A stretch of 64,000 nucleotides of DNA from Budorcas taxicolor (GCF_023091745.1 NC_068920.1:149139622-149203621); one strand, 5' to 3'. Shown: positions 1 to 10,567, counted from the stretch's first letter. Program-made: numbers and translations. Notes: generated from the letters alone by a model not told the origin.

Positions 1-436
1 CAATTTAGACTCAACATTCCCTACAGAGAGAAGTCCAGGGGGAATTTCAAGATGCCTTATCCTGATGTAATAAATACATTTCAGAAAACACTTTTAGCTC
101 GCAACAGCCCTGGAAAAAGTGATGTTTCTCAAACACACTTCCCCATTTACAAAGTAAACAGAGGCACTAACTGGAGTTGTATGTCTCTTTCCTGTAAATT
201 AGGGAAAAATCAACAAAAGCAGAAACGCCGTTCCTATTGGTATTAAATACCCCAATTCATATCTCCGTTGCGTCTCCACAACAAAAATCGTGAGGCTTAG
301 ATGAGAGAGGCAACTGACTTGTAATATTTCTACTAATCCATCTGCCCAATGCTAAGCCACTTCTTGCTTTTTTTCATCTTCACTGTAACAAAGAACAGTT
401 GGGCAGCTATTGATGGTGAAGCTCAGCAGTCAACTA
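1..436. other. Single-copy sequence, no gene recognised
   Basis: No young ruminant repeat, tRNA-like head or convincing coding frame is visible. A 64-residue open frame near the left edge has no family signature. The word CCTGTAAATT at 191-200 resembles two CCTTGTAAATT words further right, in the candidate regulatory block at 437-624. Confidence 0.6.
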
Positions 437-624
437 CCTTGTAAATTAGAAGCCGTGGCTGTAAAAACGGATTTGTATATCACCGGGAGTGGAGAGTGTG
501 TCTGCCTTGTAAATTTAATTAAACAGCAGGTGCAAAAATCAGGTCATATGGCTTTGATGTGCCCCGTGCGAGGATGACAACGAGACAATGATTCTAATAG
601 GAAGAAATTTGCATACATTTGCAT
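437..624. promoter_or_regulatory. Candidate conserved noncoding / enhancer-like motif cluster
   Basis: This repeat-free stretch packs several recognisable transcription-factor words: an 11-bp exact repeat CCTTGTAAATT (437-447 and 505-515), the palindromic homeodomain word TTTAATTAAA (514-523), E-boxes CAGGTG (527-532) and CATATG (545-550), a TCF/LEF-like CTTTGAT (552-558), and two POU octamers ATTTGCAT at 607-614 and 617-624, exactly one helical turn apart. That the motifs are present is seen directly. That the block is an enhancer is inference from density and lack of repeats. Individual words are short and expected by chance in 64 kb. Confidence 0.3.
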
Positions 625-1053
625 TGGGGAGCAGAGAGCACTGCAGCTCTCATCCACTTTCATATTTAATTTCTAGGAAGTTGAATAAGGTTTGAACAAA
701 CGCTTTCTATTTAGACATTGCAGGAAAACACAAGGAAGGTTTCAGCCCTGAGACAGACTCGGTGGACTGAAGACTAAGATGCCCTGATGTGCATTTTTAA
801 AATACAATTGGCCATACTGGAAACTGGAGTACACCTTCTAGGAAACAGAACGAGAAGAGAGTGTGAAAATATGTCCTGTCTCTATTTTTTAATCTTTTGC
901 AGATAGTGTAACACTGATTGCCTCTTCCTTCTCAGTCATCTGTTCAGGAGGGATCACAATAGTTCTGTGCTCCAAGAGTCGGAACCGTTAAGTGAAATGG
1001 CTGATGGATGAAAGAAGAAGAAATGATGAAAGATGGGGAAAAAAAGACTTTTG
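625..1053. other. Single-copy sequence
   Basis: No repeat family or gene is recognised. The sequence is AT-rich and free of young SINEs up to the Bov-tA body that begins near 1054. Confidence 0.55.
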
Positions 1054-1221
1054 GGGGTTCAATCCCTGGGTCAGGGAAGATCCCCTGGAGAAGGAAATGG
1101 CACCCCACTCCAGTACTCTTGCCTGGAGAATCCCATGGAGGGAGGACCCTGGTAGGCTACAGTCCATGGGATCGCAATGAGTCAGACATGACTGAGTGAC
1201 TTCACTTTCACTTTCGCTTTC
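1054..1221 (+). mobile_element. Bov-tA SINE, 5'-truncated
   Basis: The copy starts in the tRNA B-box region (GGTTCAATCCCTGGG). It continues through the Bov body (CACTCCAGTACTCTTGCCTGGAG) to the BovB-like 3' end (GACATGACTGAGTGAC) and a CTTTCACTTT tail. The first part of the tRNA-related head is missing. Confidence 0.88.
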
Positions 1222-1254
1222 TTCCACATACAGGTATTAGCACTTATGTTTGGG

Positions 1255-1375
1255 ATCGCATGTACACCCGTGGTGGATTCATGTCAATATATGGCAAAAC
1301 CAATACAGTATTATAAAGTAAAATAAAGTAAAAATAAAAAGTTAAAAAAAAATAAAATAAAACAATATACTTTCA
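1255..1375 (+). mobile_element. L1 3' end (ruminant L1), extremely 5'-truncated
   Basis: The segment carries the hallmark end of ruminant L1 3' UTRs (GGATTCATGTCAATATATGG, then an A-rich AAAGTAAAATAAAG tail grading into poly(A)-like sequence). Only about 120 bases are present, so it is a dead tail with no coding capacity. Confidence 0.7.
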
Positions 1376-1523
1376 ACTTTGCTGCCTTATTGAGTAGACC
1401 AACCTAACAGCAAACCAGAATGTTTAGTATAGACCTCTTTCCTCTCCCTGTGATTGCCTGCTCAGGTATTAGAATATAGTACACAAACAAGCACTGCTAG
1501 AAATTAGTATTATCTTTAAGGTG
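1376..1523. other. Short single-copy spacer
   Basis: No recognisable element between the L1 tail and the next SINE. Confidence 0.5.
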
Positions 1524-1709
1524 GCCCTGGAAAGCCCAGGTGGTGGATAAAGAACTCGCCTGCCAATGCAAGAGACATAAGAGATGCAGGTTCCATTCCT
1601 GGGTTGGGATGATCCCCTTGAGAAGGAAATGGCAGCCCACTCCAGTATTCATGCCCGCAGAATCCCATGGACAGTGGAGCCTGGAGGGCAACAGACCACG
1701 GGGTGTCAA
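1524..1709 (+). mobile_element. Bov-tA SINE, 3'-truncated by adjoining SINE
   Basis: The tRNA-like head (GGTGGATAAAGAACTCGCCTG), B-box and Bov body are present. The copy stops at a GGGGTGTCAAG junction, where the head of a second Bov-tA begins, so the two SINEs lie head-to-tail. Confidence 0.85.
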
Positions 1710-1858
1710 GGGCTTCCCCGGTGGCTTATTGGCAAAGAATCCACCTGCAATGCAGGAACTGCGGGGGATGCAGGATCAATCCCTGGGTTGGGAAGACCCC
1801 CTACAGTCCATTGGGTTGCACAGATTTGGACATGAGTGAAGAGACTTAGCAGCAGCAA
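1710..1858 (+). mobile_element. Bov-tA SINE with internal deletion
   Basis: A head (GGCTTCCCCGGTGGC) and B-box are followed directly by TACAGTCCATTGGG. About 75 bases of the normal body, including the CACTCCAGTATTCTTGCC core, are missing. The end is GACTTAGCAGCAGCA. Confidence 0.82.
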
Positions 1859-2173
1859 GAGGAAAGCCTGTCCAGGTGAGAGGGACAGGACATGAGCTCT
1901 TGAGCCAAGAGGTCCAGGAGAACTCACCTGCCGAGCCTGGCCTCACCTCTCCCCTCATCTCAGATTTACTGAAACCTCCTTGTAAATGTTTCTGCTCCCC
2001 TTGGAGACTTCATTCTCTTCTCCCCATCTGCAGATCTGAGACTGCCCAGGGCTCTTTTCTCACCTTTCCAATCCCTTTCTTTTCCCGAGGAGAGCTAAGG
2101 TTATCCCAGACCCTGCACTTCTGGGTATTAACTTGGAATTCTACCCCTTTTGTGGACGTTATGATAAGATATT
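1859..2173. other. Single-copy sequence with a chance open frame
   Basis: A 152-codon plus-strand frame (1876-2334) crosses this stretch and enters the candidate LTR. Its product is low-complexity and Cys/Ser/Pro-rich with no domain, so I do not call a gene. Confidence 0.5.
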
Positions 2174-2560
2174 GTCAGCACAAGTGTGTGTGCCCGACGC
2201 ACAGTGGCCAGGCACATCAAAAACGTCTGAGCTTGGAGCAGAGAAGGGTTTACTGCAGGGCCCTGCAAAGAGATGGTGGCTCATGCCCTAAAAAGCCCTG
2301 GGCTCCCTCAGGGATTTCAGCAAAGCATTTTTAAAAGCCTGGCGAGGCGGGGAGTCACAAGGTCGGTGATCAGCTTGCGCATAGTTCTCTGACTGGCTGA
2401 TGACAAGGCAACAAGGTGGTGTCACAGGGTCTCCAGCAGGCCTGGGACTTTGAGCTCAGGGTTATGAAGTAGTTAACCTTTTCCACTTGTTTGACGGGAC
2501 TTTCACATCTGCAAAACAACTCAGGAAATGTGCATCAAATACTTTCGATGTGTTCAAAAG
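2174..2560 (-). mobile_element. Candidate solo LTR of an endogenous retrovirus-like element
   Basis: The order of words (GGTTTACTGCAGGG, GGTGGCTCATGCCC, GGGATTTCAGCAAAGC, GACTGGCTGATGACAAGGCAAC, GTAGTTAACCTTTTCCAC) matches my memory of an antisense ruminant ERV LTR. The plus-strand TTTACTGCAG near 2249 would be a mutated AATAAA region on the minus strand. No viral genes adjoin it. Edges and family are uncertain. Confidence 0.4.
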
Positions 2561-2786
2561 CTGCTCAGTTATGATATAGTGTTAGACAAAAAGATGTGAC
2601 TTCAGGTTTCCAGTAAATTTTGTTGCTATATTTATTAAAACTAAATTCTACCATGTTGTATATTTGAGATACTTCAGAAAGTCAGCTTTTAAATAAACAA
2701 TGATTTCGTTGTGATATCCTATAATTTATTCTTTGTCCTAATTAACTTGCTTACAATTCATCAACGTGGTAAAATATCCTATGGGT
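2561..2786. other. AT-rich spacer
   Basis: No element recognised. Confidence 0.5.
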
Positions 2787-3773
2787 GTGCTAAGTCCCTT
2801 TCAGTTCAGTTCAGTTCAGTTCAGTCGCTCAGTCGTGTCCGACTCTTTGCGACCCCATGAATCGCAGCACGCCAGGACTCCCTGTCCATCACCATCTCCA
2901 GGAGTTCACTCAGACTCACGTCCATCGAGTCTGTGATGCCATCCAGCCATCTCATCCTGGGTCGTCCCCTTCTCCTCCTGCCCCCCCCCCGCCAATCCCT
3001 CCCAGCATCAGAGTCTTTTCCAATGAGTCAACTCTTCACATGAGGTATCCAAAGTACTGGAGTTTCAGCTTTAACATCATTCCTAAAGAAATCCCAGGGT
3101 TGATCTCCTTCAGAATGGACTGGTTGGATCTCCTTGCAGTCCAAGGGACCCTCAAGAGTCTTCTCCAACACCACAGTTCAAAAGCATCAATTCTTCGGTG
3201 CTCAGCCTTCTTCACAGTCCAACTCTCACATCCATACATGACCACAGGAAAAACCATAGCCTTGACTGGCCGGACCTTAGTCGGCAAAGTAATGTCTCTG
3301 CTTTTGAATATACTATCTAGGTTGGTCACAACTTTTCTTCCAAGGAGTAAGCATCTGTTAATTTCATGGCTGCAGTCACCACCTGCAGTGATTTTGGAGC
3401 CCCAAAAAATAAAGTCTGACACTGTTTCTACTGTTTCCCCATCTATTTCCCATGAGGTGATGGGACCGGATGCCATGATCTTCGTTTTCCGAATGTTGAG
3501 CTTTAAGCCAACTTTTTCACTCTCCTCTTTCACTTTCATCAAGAGGCTTTTTAGTCCCTTTAGTCCTAGTCAACTCTTTTCGACCCTATGGACTGTAGCC
3601 CACTAGGCTCCTCTGTCCTTGGGGTTCTCCAGGCAGGAAAACTGGAATGAGTTGCTATGCCCCTCCTCCAGGGGATCTTCTCAACCCAAGGACTGAACCC
3701 AAGTCACCTGAGTCTCCTGCATTTGCAGGTGAGTTCTTTACCACTAGTGCCACCTGGGAAGCCTAAAATATCT
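2787..3773 (-). mobile_element. Bov-tA SINE split by a BovB insertion
   Basis: The SINE is on the minus strand. Its 3' end begins as GTGCTAAGTCCCTTT (2787-2801) and resumes as AGTCCCTTTAGTCCTAGTCAAC (3553 onward), then runs through the body to the tRNA head (CCACCTGGGAAGCC, ending about 3773). The repeated AGTCCCTTT (2793-2801 and 3553-3561) is the 9-bp target-site duplication of the BovB between them. The SINE is therefore older than this BovB. Confidence 0.85.
2802..3552 (-). mobile_element. BovB LINE 3' fragment (RTE clade), nested in SINE
   Basis: Read on the minus strand, this is the C-terminal part of the BovB reverse-transcriptase frame plus the short 3' tail. The minus-strand frame 3036-3542 covers the post-YADD region (KLNIRKTKIMASGPITSWEI, then CESWTVKKAEHRR, then RVPWTARRSNQSILKEI). 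The tail is (TTCAG)n on the plus strand, at 2802-2826. The copy is 5'-truncated before the YADD box and flanked by a 9-bp duplication. A C homopolymer lies near 2980-2992. It carries the GGGATTTC variant at the diagnostic tract, the class I infer to be youngest here. Confidence 0.95.
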
Positions 3774-3971
3774 TACAGGAAGCAGGAGACCACGTGCTCT
3801 TATCTTTAAGTAGGCTTTTCAGGCACTGCCCCTACTGAATTCTAATTGCTTATCGCATTGCTCATCCTCCCCCACTAGGCTGCCAACTCCAGGAGCACAA
3901 GGAGGGTTCATTTTGCCACCACAATGTCCTCAGAATTTACTCCAGTGTCCGGCTCACGGAGCTGTTTGCTG
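3774..3971. other. Short single-copy spacer
   Basis: No recognised element. Confidence 0.5.
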
Positions 3972-4183
3972 CTGTGCTCAGCTGCTAAGCTGTGTCTGAC
4001 TCTTTTGTGGCCCCGTGGACTATACAGCCCACCAGGCTGCTCTGTCCATGGGCTTTCCCAGGCAAGCATACTGGAGTGGGTAGCCATTTCCTCCTCCAGG
4101 GGATCTTCCTGACCCAGGGATCAAACCCACATCTCCTGCTTGGCAGGTGGATTCTTTACCACCGTATCGCCTGGGAAACCTAT
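3972..4183 (-). mobile_element. Bov-tA SINE, near full length
   Basis: The minus-strand copy reads on the plus strand from its 3' end (GTGCTCAGCTGCTAAG) through the body (GGCAAGCATACTGGAGTGGG) to the tRNA head (ACCACCGTATCGCCTGGGAA). Confidence 0.9.
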
Positions 4184-4270
4184 TTGTATATCTATCTTTG
4201 AATCACTTTGCTGTATACCTGAAACTAACACAATATTGTAAATCAGCTATATTTCCATTAAAAGATATAC
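4184..4270 (+). mobile_element. L1 3' UTR end fragment
   Basis: AATCACTTTGCTGTATACC, CTGAAACTAACACAATATTG and TAAATCAGCTATATTTCC form the standard end of a mammalian L1 3' UTR, here without upstream coding sequence. The same ending recurs at 56,085-56,150 and 57,782-57,822. Confidence 0.72.
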
Positions 4271-4801
4271 AAAAACAAACCAGCAGCCTATGCTGGTTAC
4301 ACAGAAGAGCCCTTTCCAGCCAGTGAGCTTCTGCCTAGGGACACACACACAACTTTACCCAAGGAAAAACAAGGCACCCCAAAACATCAAGATAATGGTC
4401 TAGAAAGTAGCTCTCTAAGGAATCTAATCTCTACGGAATCTTGACTTTAAAGCAAATGCAACACACGGATTAAGTTGCTGTCACAATGAAATCATTATGG
4501 AATGCCTATATTGTATGAGATTTTGCTATTCATCTTGAAGGATGACCTTTGACACTATTGAAGATAATAAAATTAGCTAATGGCCAAATAACATTTACTT
4601 CTCATCATATCGCAAATCCTAAGACTAATGCATCATTCAGAACAAGCCAGCCAATGAGACATCTCTGAGTCGGAATTTTCTCACCTGTCAAATATCAGGT
4701 AGTGGTAAAGATTATAATACAGCAGCAACATGTGAGAGGGCGACGGGGACGCTCGGCACAAACTTCCCTATAAAGCCACAGACGGCATTGTTCCTGTTGT
4801 T
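4271..4801. other. Single-copy sequence
   Basis: No repeat or gene recognised in about 530 bases; moderately AT-rich. Confidence 0.5.
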
Positions 4802-5275
4802 GACTGAAAGAAAAATACACAACATGAGAGTTGTGAGTTGAGCTTTATTTGGGGCAAAATGAGGACTGCAGCCTGGAAGACAGCACCTCAGATAGCCCTG
4901 AAAATTGCTCCAAAGAGCTACTGGGGGAAGGTCAATATATGTGATGTTGGTGAAGGGGGAATACATGTTTATATATCAAGCACATATTTTTCCAGAAGGT
5001 CAGTAGGAACAGGCATCATCATGAAGGACTTTAGTGCTCTTCTAAATATGAGGAAATATAAGAATCGAGCTCATAAAATCAGCTCCTGAAAATATCTAAT
5101 TATCTGAAGACCTGTCCTGCCAGTTTTTTTCCCCAGAGCACAGAGCGCCTCCTTTCTGCTCCCCTCCCTGAACTCCTTTCAGGGGGTGTTGCAGGTCAGC
5201 AGCTACAGCAGCTCATGATTTAATCCTTGTAGAGGTAAATGGCAAGTGCCAATTTATAGTTGACACTATACACAG
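4802..5275 (-). mobile_element. Candidate solo LTR of an endogenous retrovirus-like element
   Basis: On the plus strand the block reads TTGAGCTTTATTTGGGGC, then AAATGAGGACTGCAGCC, then ACAGCACCTCAGATAGC, and later CTCCTGAAAATATC and TTTCAGGGGGTGTTGC. I recognise this as an antisense ruminant ERV LTR in which the minus strand carries AATAAA. It looks like a solo LTR with no internal genes. Family name and exact ends are not secure. Confidence 0.5.
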
Positions 5276-5395
5276 GAGGAGCTGTGAATGAATGCACACA
5301 TGCCTTTATAACACATCTCTCAAGACATCTCTCATCTCCTGTGTACTGGTAGGTAAGACCCCTGGATCTCCATTTTGGATGCAATTTAATCCAAT
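5276..5395. other. Short spacer
   Basis: No recognised element. Confidence 0.45.
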
Positions 5396-5636
5396 ATGGG
5401 CTCTTTGCAGCTTCCCTGGTGGCTCAGTGGTGAAGTACCCACCTGTAATGCAGGAGACACAGATTCAATCCCTGGGTGGGGAAGATCCCCTGGAGGAGGG
5501 CATGCCTACCCACTCCAGTATTCTTGCCTGGAGAATCTAGTGGACAGAGGAGCCTGGTTGGCTACAGTCCGTAGGGTCACAAAAGAGACAGACATGACTG
5601 AAGTGACTGAGCATGCACGCACACATGGGCTCTTTG
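5396..5636 (+). mobile_element. Bov-tA SINE with 12-bp target-site duplication
   Basis: The SINE occupies 5408-5624: head GCTTCCCTGGTGGCTCAG, B-box, body, and 3' end ACATGACTGAAGTGACTGAGC. It is bracketed by the perfect direct repeat ATGGGCTCTTTG at 5396-5407 and 5625-5636, which marks a clean target-primed insertion. Confidence 0.95.
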
Positions 5637-7250
5637 TCAACAGCCCCTCAATCCTGCCTTAAGGGCCAGTCTCCCCATTATGGTGGGCCACCTGATGCTT
5701 CCTCGGGCTCTCGGGAGGCTGGGGTGACATCTGCAAAACACTTGAACGTGAACGCGTGCAGACCTCTCCCCTGGATATATTGTGAATCACGCACACTGAT
5801 GAGAGCCGCAGAGCTTCTCAGCAGAGGCCCAGACAACGATGTGGGTCTTTAGTGGGATGGGTCCTAATGAGCTGAAAAGTTAATGCACTTCTAGAATAGA
5901 GACAGATCTTAAAGAAAATCTGATACCCTGAGGAATCCTGCTATTCTTGAAACTCGAACGCTACTCTCGGGCTGCCTTGCCAAATGCTTGCTTTGACAGC
6001 TGCATTTTTCAAGACAAGTCGAATCTCACCATCATGTTCACATTCAACATTCATTTTTATCCTTTGCTTTTCACTGCCTCATAAGAAAGTCCGCTCACTC
6101 TGCAGGCTCATCGAGTTCAAGGCGACTATTATTTCTATTTTACTTCACAAAGGCCTTTGGTTCAGGGGGTGCTGATTTTCCCTTCTTCCCACAGTGATTT
6201 TCAACAGATTTTTATCAGATGAACAGTTATAGAGACACCTGGGGCCATCTCTCATCCCTACGATATACGGCTTCCTTCTTTAAAACTCCACTTGCTCTTC
6301 TGAGATCTTTAAAATGAAAATTATACTGTGCAGTCATCTTGTACAACTTTGTTCATAATTGGAATTTTAAAAGTGGGTGCAGACAGATTTTTTTTATCAC
6401 CAGCTTACTTTATAACCAATTTTCTTACTCAACATAGCAAGGGAGGTAAGGAGAATAGGGTTGCAAAACGGTTATGGATTGGAGAGACGTGTGTGAGCCA
6501 GAGACTGGTATTTTTGCTGCTCAGCCCTCAGTGCAGACCCAAAAGCTCTCCCCACCCTGCGCTTGCACCCCAGACGCACAGGCTGCCCTCTGTTCCTCCA
6601 GCCGTTGTCTCCAATGTGGAGAGGATGAGAACATAGCCTCTCTGGGAAAATGGATTGACTGCAGACGGTTGCTACAGTAGAGTCATGCTCACCTTACAGC
6701 CTCTTAAACCTTGAGACTCTGAGAGCATAACAGGCATGGAGAAAGGATGGAAGGGGGAAATAGTATCTAATTTCTGGTGTAAATGGGGAAACAGTGAGTT
6801 TGGGCGCATCTCATGTTGCTTCTCCATGTCCTCCTCAATCGCAAATTCCTGCATTTATAACTCTAGATGGCTTCTTGAAACTCAGATGTGGCAAAGTATC
6901 TGATCCATGTGCCCCTTTCCATAGGATCTTTTACAGGAAGGTAGAGTGATGAGCCTAATCCCAATCCATTCCAGACATGCTCGGAAGCAAACAGAAATAT
7001 GGAGATGAGCAGTCAACCTCATCTGAGTCAGCTCCAAGGACATGTGACTAATATGCTAGCGGGAGCCTCTAAGCTGATAGATATCTGATCACAGCAGAGG
7101 GCCTGGAACAAATTCTGTAAGAACTCCATGCTTTTGGTTTGTACTGAATAATTTTCACTCAAGAGGGGAACATCTGTGATGAGGGACCTAAAGGACCGTT
7201 CCACCAGATTGCCAGCTGAGACGGCCACAGGGCCATTTGGTGATCCCTCT
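5637..7250. other. 1.6 kb of single-copy sequence, no young repeats
   Basis: No recognised repeat or exon. Short open frames (for example 5984-6175 and 6328-6636) have no family signature or codon structure that supports a gene. Confidence 0.5.
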
Positions 7251-7496
7251 GCCCCTGGAGATTTGCCCCAGGGCTTTCCAGGTGACTCAGATGGGAAAGA
7301 ATCTGTCTGCAATGCAGGAGACCCAGGTTCGATCCCTGGGCTGGGAAAGATCCTCTCCAGTATTCCTGCCTGGAGAATCTCATGGACAGAGGAGCCTGGC
7401 CGGCTACAGTCCACAGGGTTGCAAAAAGTCAGGCATGACTGAGCGACTGACACAACGAACACTTTCACTTTTTTTTTTTTTTTTTCGCCCCTGGAG
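7251..7496 (+). mobile_element. Bov-tA SINE with internal deletion and poly-T end
   Basis: The head GGGCTTTCCAGGTGACTCAG starts at 7271. The body goes from AAAGATCCTCT directly to CCAGTATTCC, so roughly 27 bases are missing at a short CTCC-type repeat. The end is a CACTTT word running into about 20 T. The repeat GCCCCTGGAG (7251-7260 and 7487-7496) suggests the target duplication, though ten extra bases lie between the left copy and the head. Confidence 0.87.
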
Positions 7497-9028
7497 GGTG
7501 AGGCTAACATGAATACAGTTCAGGCTAGTGGTTAGGGCAACAGATCCCATGATGAAGGGGAGAGGTGACTGCTGAATGATGGGAAACTCGGTAACTATGG
7601 AGATGAGTTGTCCTCAGCCTGTACCATAAAAGCATGTGCATGGTCACGGCAACCTCCATGGACAGATGATTGTACCAAGCGAGGATGTGGCTCCCTACCC
7701 AGAATGCTACTCCAAAAGGTGCTGCCTTCATGCAAAGGGTACTAGGAAAGCAAATCGAAGAAGACCTCAAATACAACTGGCCTTGGACCAAGTGCAGAAT
7801 CAAGAACCATAGCCTTTGCATGGATTCCTTTGCTCTATAATATGATTTTAAAATATATATATATTCTACCTTATGCTCATTTCTCACCTTGTGCTTCTGC
7901 GTGTTGGATGTATTGGAACCAGGGAAAAGATAGATTAAAGTGTAGAGAAGTTCAGAGGGCTACGGATGCGAGGATGGGAAAGAGACTGTAGCAGGGCCTT
8001 ATCTACCAATCCCACTGACTGGTGATGAAAATTAATGGATGTCAGAAAGTTTCTACCTTTACAATGTTAAACGAAATGGAAGCAGCTGTTCCTGTGAATT
8101 TTTTTTAACCCATACCAAAAAAAGACAGTTCAAAGTCCTTTTTCCCTGAGTCAATAATTCAGCCGAAAGTCCTAGGTACATTTTTGTTTATTTGTTTCTC
8201 CAACCTGTGTGAGAAACTTTCTGTCTGAGAAAACCTTTCAGTTCTGAAAGGGCTCCAGGGAGAGACAAAGAGAATACTGCCCGCTGAGGTTTAAGCACAC
8301 AACAATTCTGTCATCTTTTGTTTAATCATGTTTTTCCTTTAAACCTTTAGAGAAGAATATTCAGGATCCCTCATTGCACACGCAAAAATATAGACAGTTG
8401 AACATGAAATGTCCAACTCTTTACCCATAGAAATATTCCAAGTAAACAAATTCATTTCCTACTCTGATCCTAACTTCCAACAGATTCTTTAGAATATAAG
8501 AAAAAAAAAAATGTTTCAGTAAGAAGGTTAATTTCCTATGACCCAAATGAATGCCACTGAGGCAAGTTAGCAAATTCATTCTTATATCTAAGAGCCCCAC
8601 TTATTTCAACTGAAGGGCATGGTAATTAATTATATCAATTCCTAAAGAGAGGTGTCAATTACAAAAAATGACACTGTCTATTCTATATTGCTCTAAACTG
8701 CACAGCACTTAATTATGTCTGAGCCATGGTGCAGTGCACAGATGTACAGAATTAAATATAGGAGGAAATGGGTTACCACATTTTGCCTCAGTATTGAGCA
8801 AGAAATAAAAGCATCTTTACAATCCTCAAATAATTGCTGAAAGGCAGTTTCTCTAGAGAAAGAATTCAGGTAACTGGACCTGTTCACATTGGGTAAGGTA
8901 TTTAGAGAATTAACTCACATCTCTGGGTATTTGTCTTTACAAAATGGGGATGATAAATCAAACTCAGTGAGAAGTTATGAGAACTCATTAACTCTTCTAA
9001 TGTTTGTTGCTCATCTATTGAGACTGTG
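7497..9028. other. 1.5 kb of single-copy sequence
   Basis: No ruminant repeat recognised. A 120-codon minus-strand frame (7525-7887) shows no known domain. The part around 8520-8720 is rich in homeodomain-like AT words (GGTAATTAATTATATC) and may include conserved noncoding DNA; this is only an impression. Confidence 0.45.
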
Positions 9029-9837
9029 ATGAGAACTATCGATAGCCTCAGATATGAAGATGACACCACCCTAATGGTAGAAAGCAAACAGGAATAAAAG
9101 AGTTTCTTGATGAAAGTGAAAGAGGAGAATGAAAAAACTGGCTTAAAACTCAACATTCAAAAAACGAAGATCACGGCATCTAGTCCCATCACTTCATGGC
9201 AAATAGATGGGGAAACAATGCAAACAGTGACAGACTTTATTTTTGGGCTCCAAAATCACTGCAGATGGTGACTGCAGCCATGAAATTGAAAGATGCTTGC
9301 TCCTTGGAAGAAAAACTATGACCAACCTAGTCAGCATATTGAAAAGCAGAAACACCACTTTGCCAGCAAATGTCCTTATAGTCAAAGCTATGACTTTTCC
9401 AGTGGTCATGTATGGATGTGAGCATTGGACCATAAAGAAACCTGAGCACCAAAGAACTGATGCTTTTGAACTGTGGTGTTGGAGAAGACTCTTGAGAGTC
9501 CCTTGGAGTGCAAGGAGATCCAACCAGTCCATCCTAAAGGAAATCAACCCTGAATATTCACTGGAAGGACTGATGCTGAAGCTGAAGCTCCAATACTTTG
9601 GCCACCTGATGCAGAGTTGATTCATTTGAAAAGACCCTGATGCTGGGAAAGATTGAGGGCAGGAGGAGAAAGTGGATGACAGAGGATGAGATGGTTGGAT
9701 GGCATCATCAACTCAACGAACATGAGTTGAGCAAACTCTGGGAGATGGTGAAGGACAGGGAGGCCTGGCGTGCTGTGGTCCAGGAAGTCATAAAGAGTCA
9801 GAAGAGTCAGATATGACTCAGTGACCAAACAACAATA
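9029..9837 (+). mobile_element. BovB LINE 3' fragment with mutated YADD (YEDD)
   Basis: The copy starts just before the RT catalytic box and runs through the C-terminal region (CEHWTIKKPEHQR, RVPWSARRSNQSILKEI) to a CAA-type tail (CCAAACAACAATAACT). The box at 9053-9064 encodes Tyr-Glu-Asp-Asp, so the usual Ala is replaced. Stops and frameshifts divide the frame. The diagnostic tract reads GAATATTCA; with the CAA tail this places it in the older class. Confidence 0.94.
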
Positions 9838-10107
9838 ACTCACCTATTGTCTTACGTGTAACACTATTGGCTCATGATGGTTATTAATTTCCAATGTCTA
9901 GCACTTTTAACAACTTTTCTCCCCTCCAAAGCTTTAATTTAACAAATGAAAGTTGCAAGCCTGGCTTCATGGTGCATTGGCACTGATTCCCCCTTCACAA
10001 TGGCCTCACAAAGCGATTTTATCCCTACTATTAAATATACACCATCATGACTGAAATCTCACAAAGAACCCACAAGCCAGCTCTCCTGACCACTAAAGAA
10101 AGGCAAA
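9838..10107. other. Short single-copy spacer
   Basis: No recognised element. Confidence 0.5.
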
Positions 10108-10310
10108 GGAACGTCCCTGGCGGTCCGCTGGTTAAGACTTCATCTTCCAATGCAGTGGCTGAAGGATTCAATCCCTGGCTGGGGAACTAAGATCCCATAT
10201 GCCTCCTGGCCAAAAAAAACAAAACATAAAACAGAGATAATATTGCAATGAACTCAATGAATTCTTTAAAATACTTTAAAAGACACCTAAAAAAAAACAA
10301 AACAAAACTA
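10108..10310 (+). mobile_element. CHR-type tRNA-derived SINE
   Basis: The head ACGTCCCTGGCGGTCCGCTG and a B-box-like GATTCAATCCCTGGC are followed by the CHR body ending (ACATAAAACAGAGATAATATTGC) and an A-rich tail. CHR elements are older than Bov-tA and occur across Cetartiodactyla. Confidence 0.82.
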
Positions 10311-10530
10311 TATTGGGTGCCCTTTCTAGCAAAGAAACGACATCCAAATGCTCTGAAAGGAACTTGGCCCAAAGTCCCACTGTGTGAAGTGTATTCTTTT
10401 CTAACTGCTGGAGAGAGGGGGAAATGACTGTCATGATTTTCAGAAGAGGCCTGGGGAGGTTGGAGGAACAGACGTCACGATGGCCTTTGGCTGACAGACC
10501 ATCTTCCGTGGGTCCACCCTGCCTGTGTTC
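10311..10530. other. Short spacer
   Basis: No recognised element. Confidence 0.45.
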
Positions 10531-10567
10531 GGCAGATTCTTTACCACTGAGCCACCAGGGAAGGCCC
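10531..10567 (-). mobile_element. Orphan Bov-tA/CHR tRNA-like head (3'-truncated)
   Basis: Only the tRNA-related 5' head is present, on the minus strand (plus-strand words GATTCTTTACCACTGAGCC, ACCAGGGAAGGCCC). The Bov body and 3' end are absent. Loss of the 3' part is opposite to the usual 5' truncation of reverse-transcribed elements. Confidence 0.72.

Noticed and set aside
1524..1858. tRNA genes at the SINE heads
   Set aside because: Heads have tRNA-like A/B-box remnants but no complete cloverleaf; they belong to Bov-tA or CHR SINEs throughout the window.
1876..2334. 152-codon plus-strand open frame
   Set aside because: No domain or homolog recognised, low-complexity composition, and it runs into a candidate LTR; not supported as a gene.
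2802..2826. (TTCAG)n as an independent microsatellite
   Set aside because: It is the antisense 3' tail of BovB; the same holds for 11571-11595, 32959-32978 and 35245-35257.
3036..3542. 168-codon minus-strand frame as a gene
   Set aside because: C-terminal BovB fragment without its RT catalytic core.
7525..7887. 120-codon minus-strand open frame in single-copy DNA
   Set aside because: Protein has no recognisable motif and ends in an AT-rich tract; length is within chance for this window.
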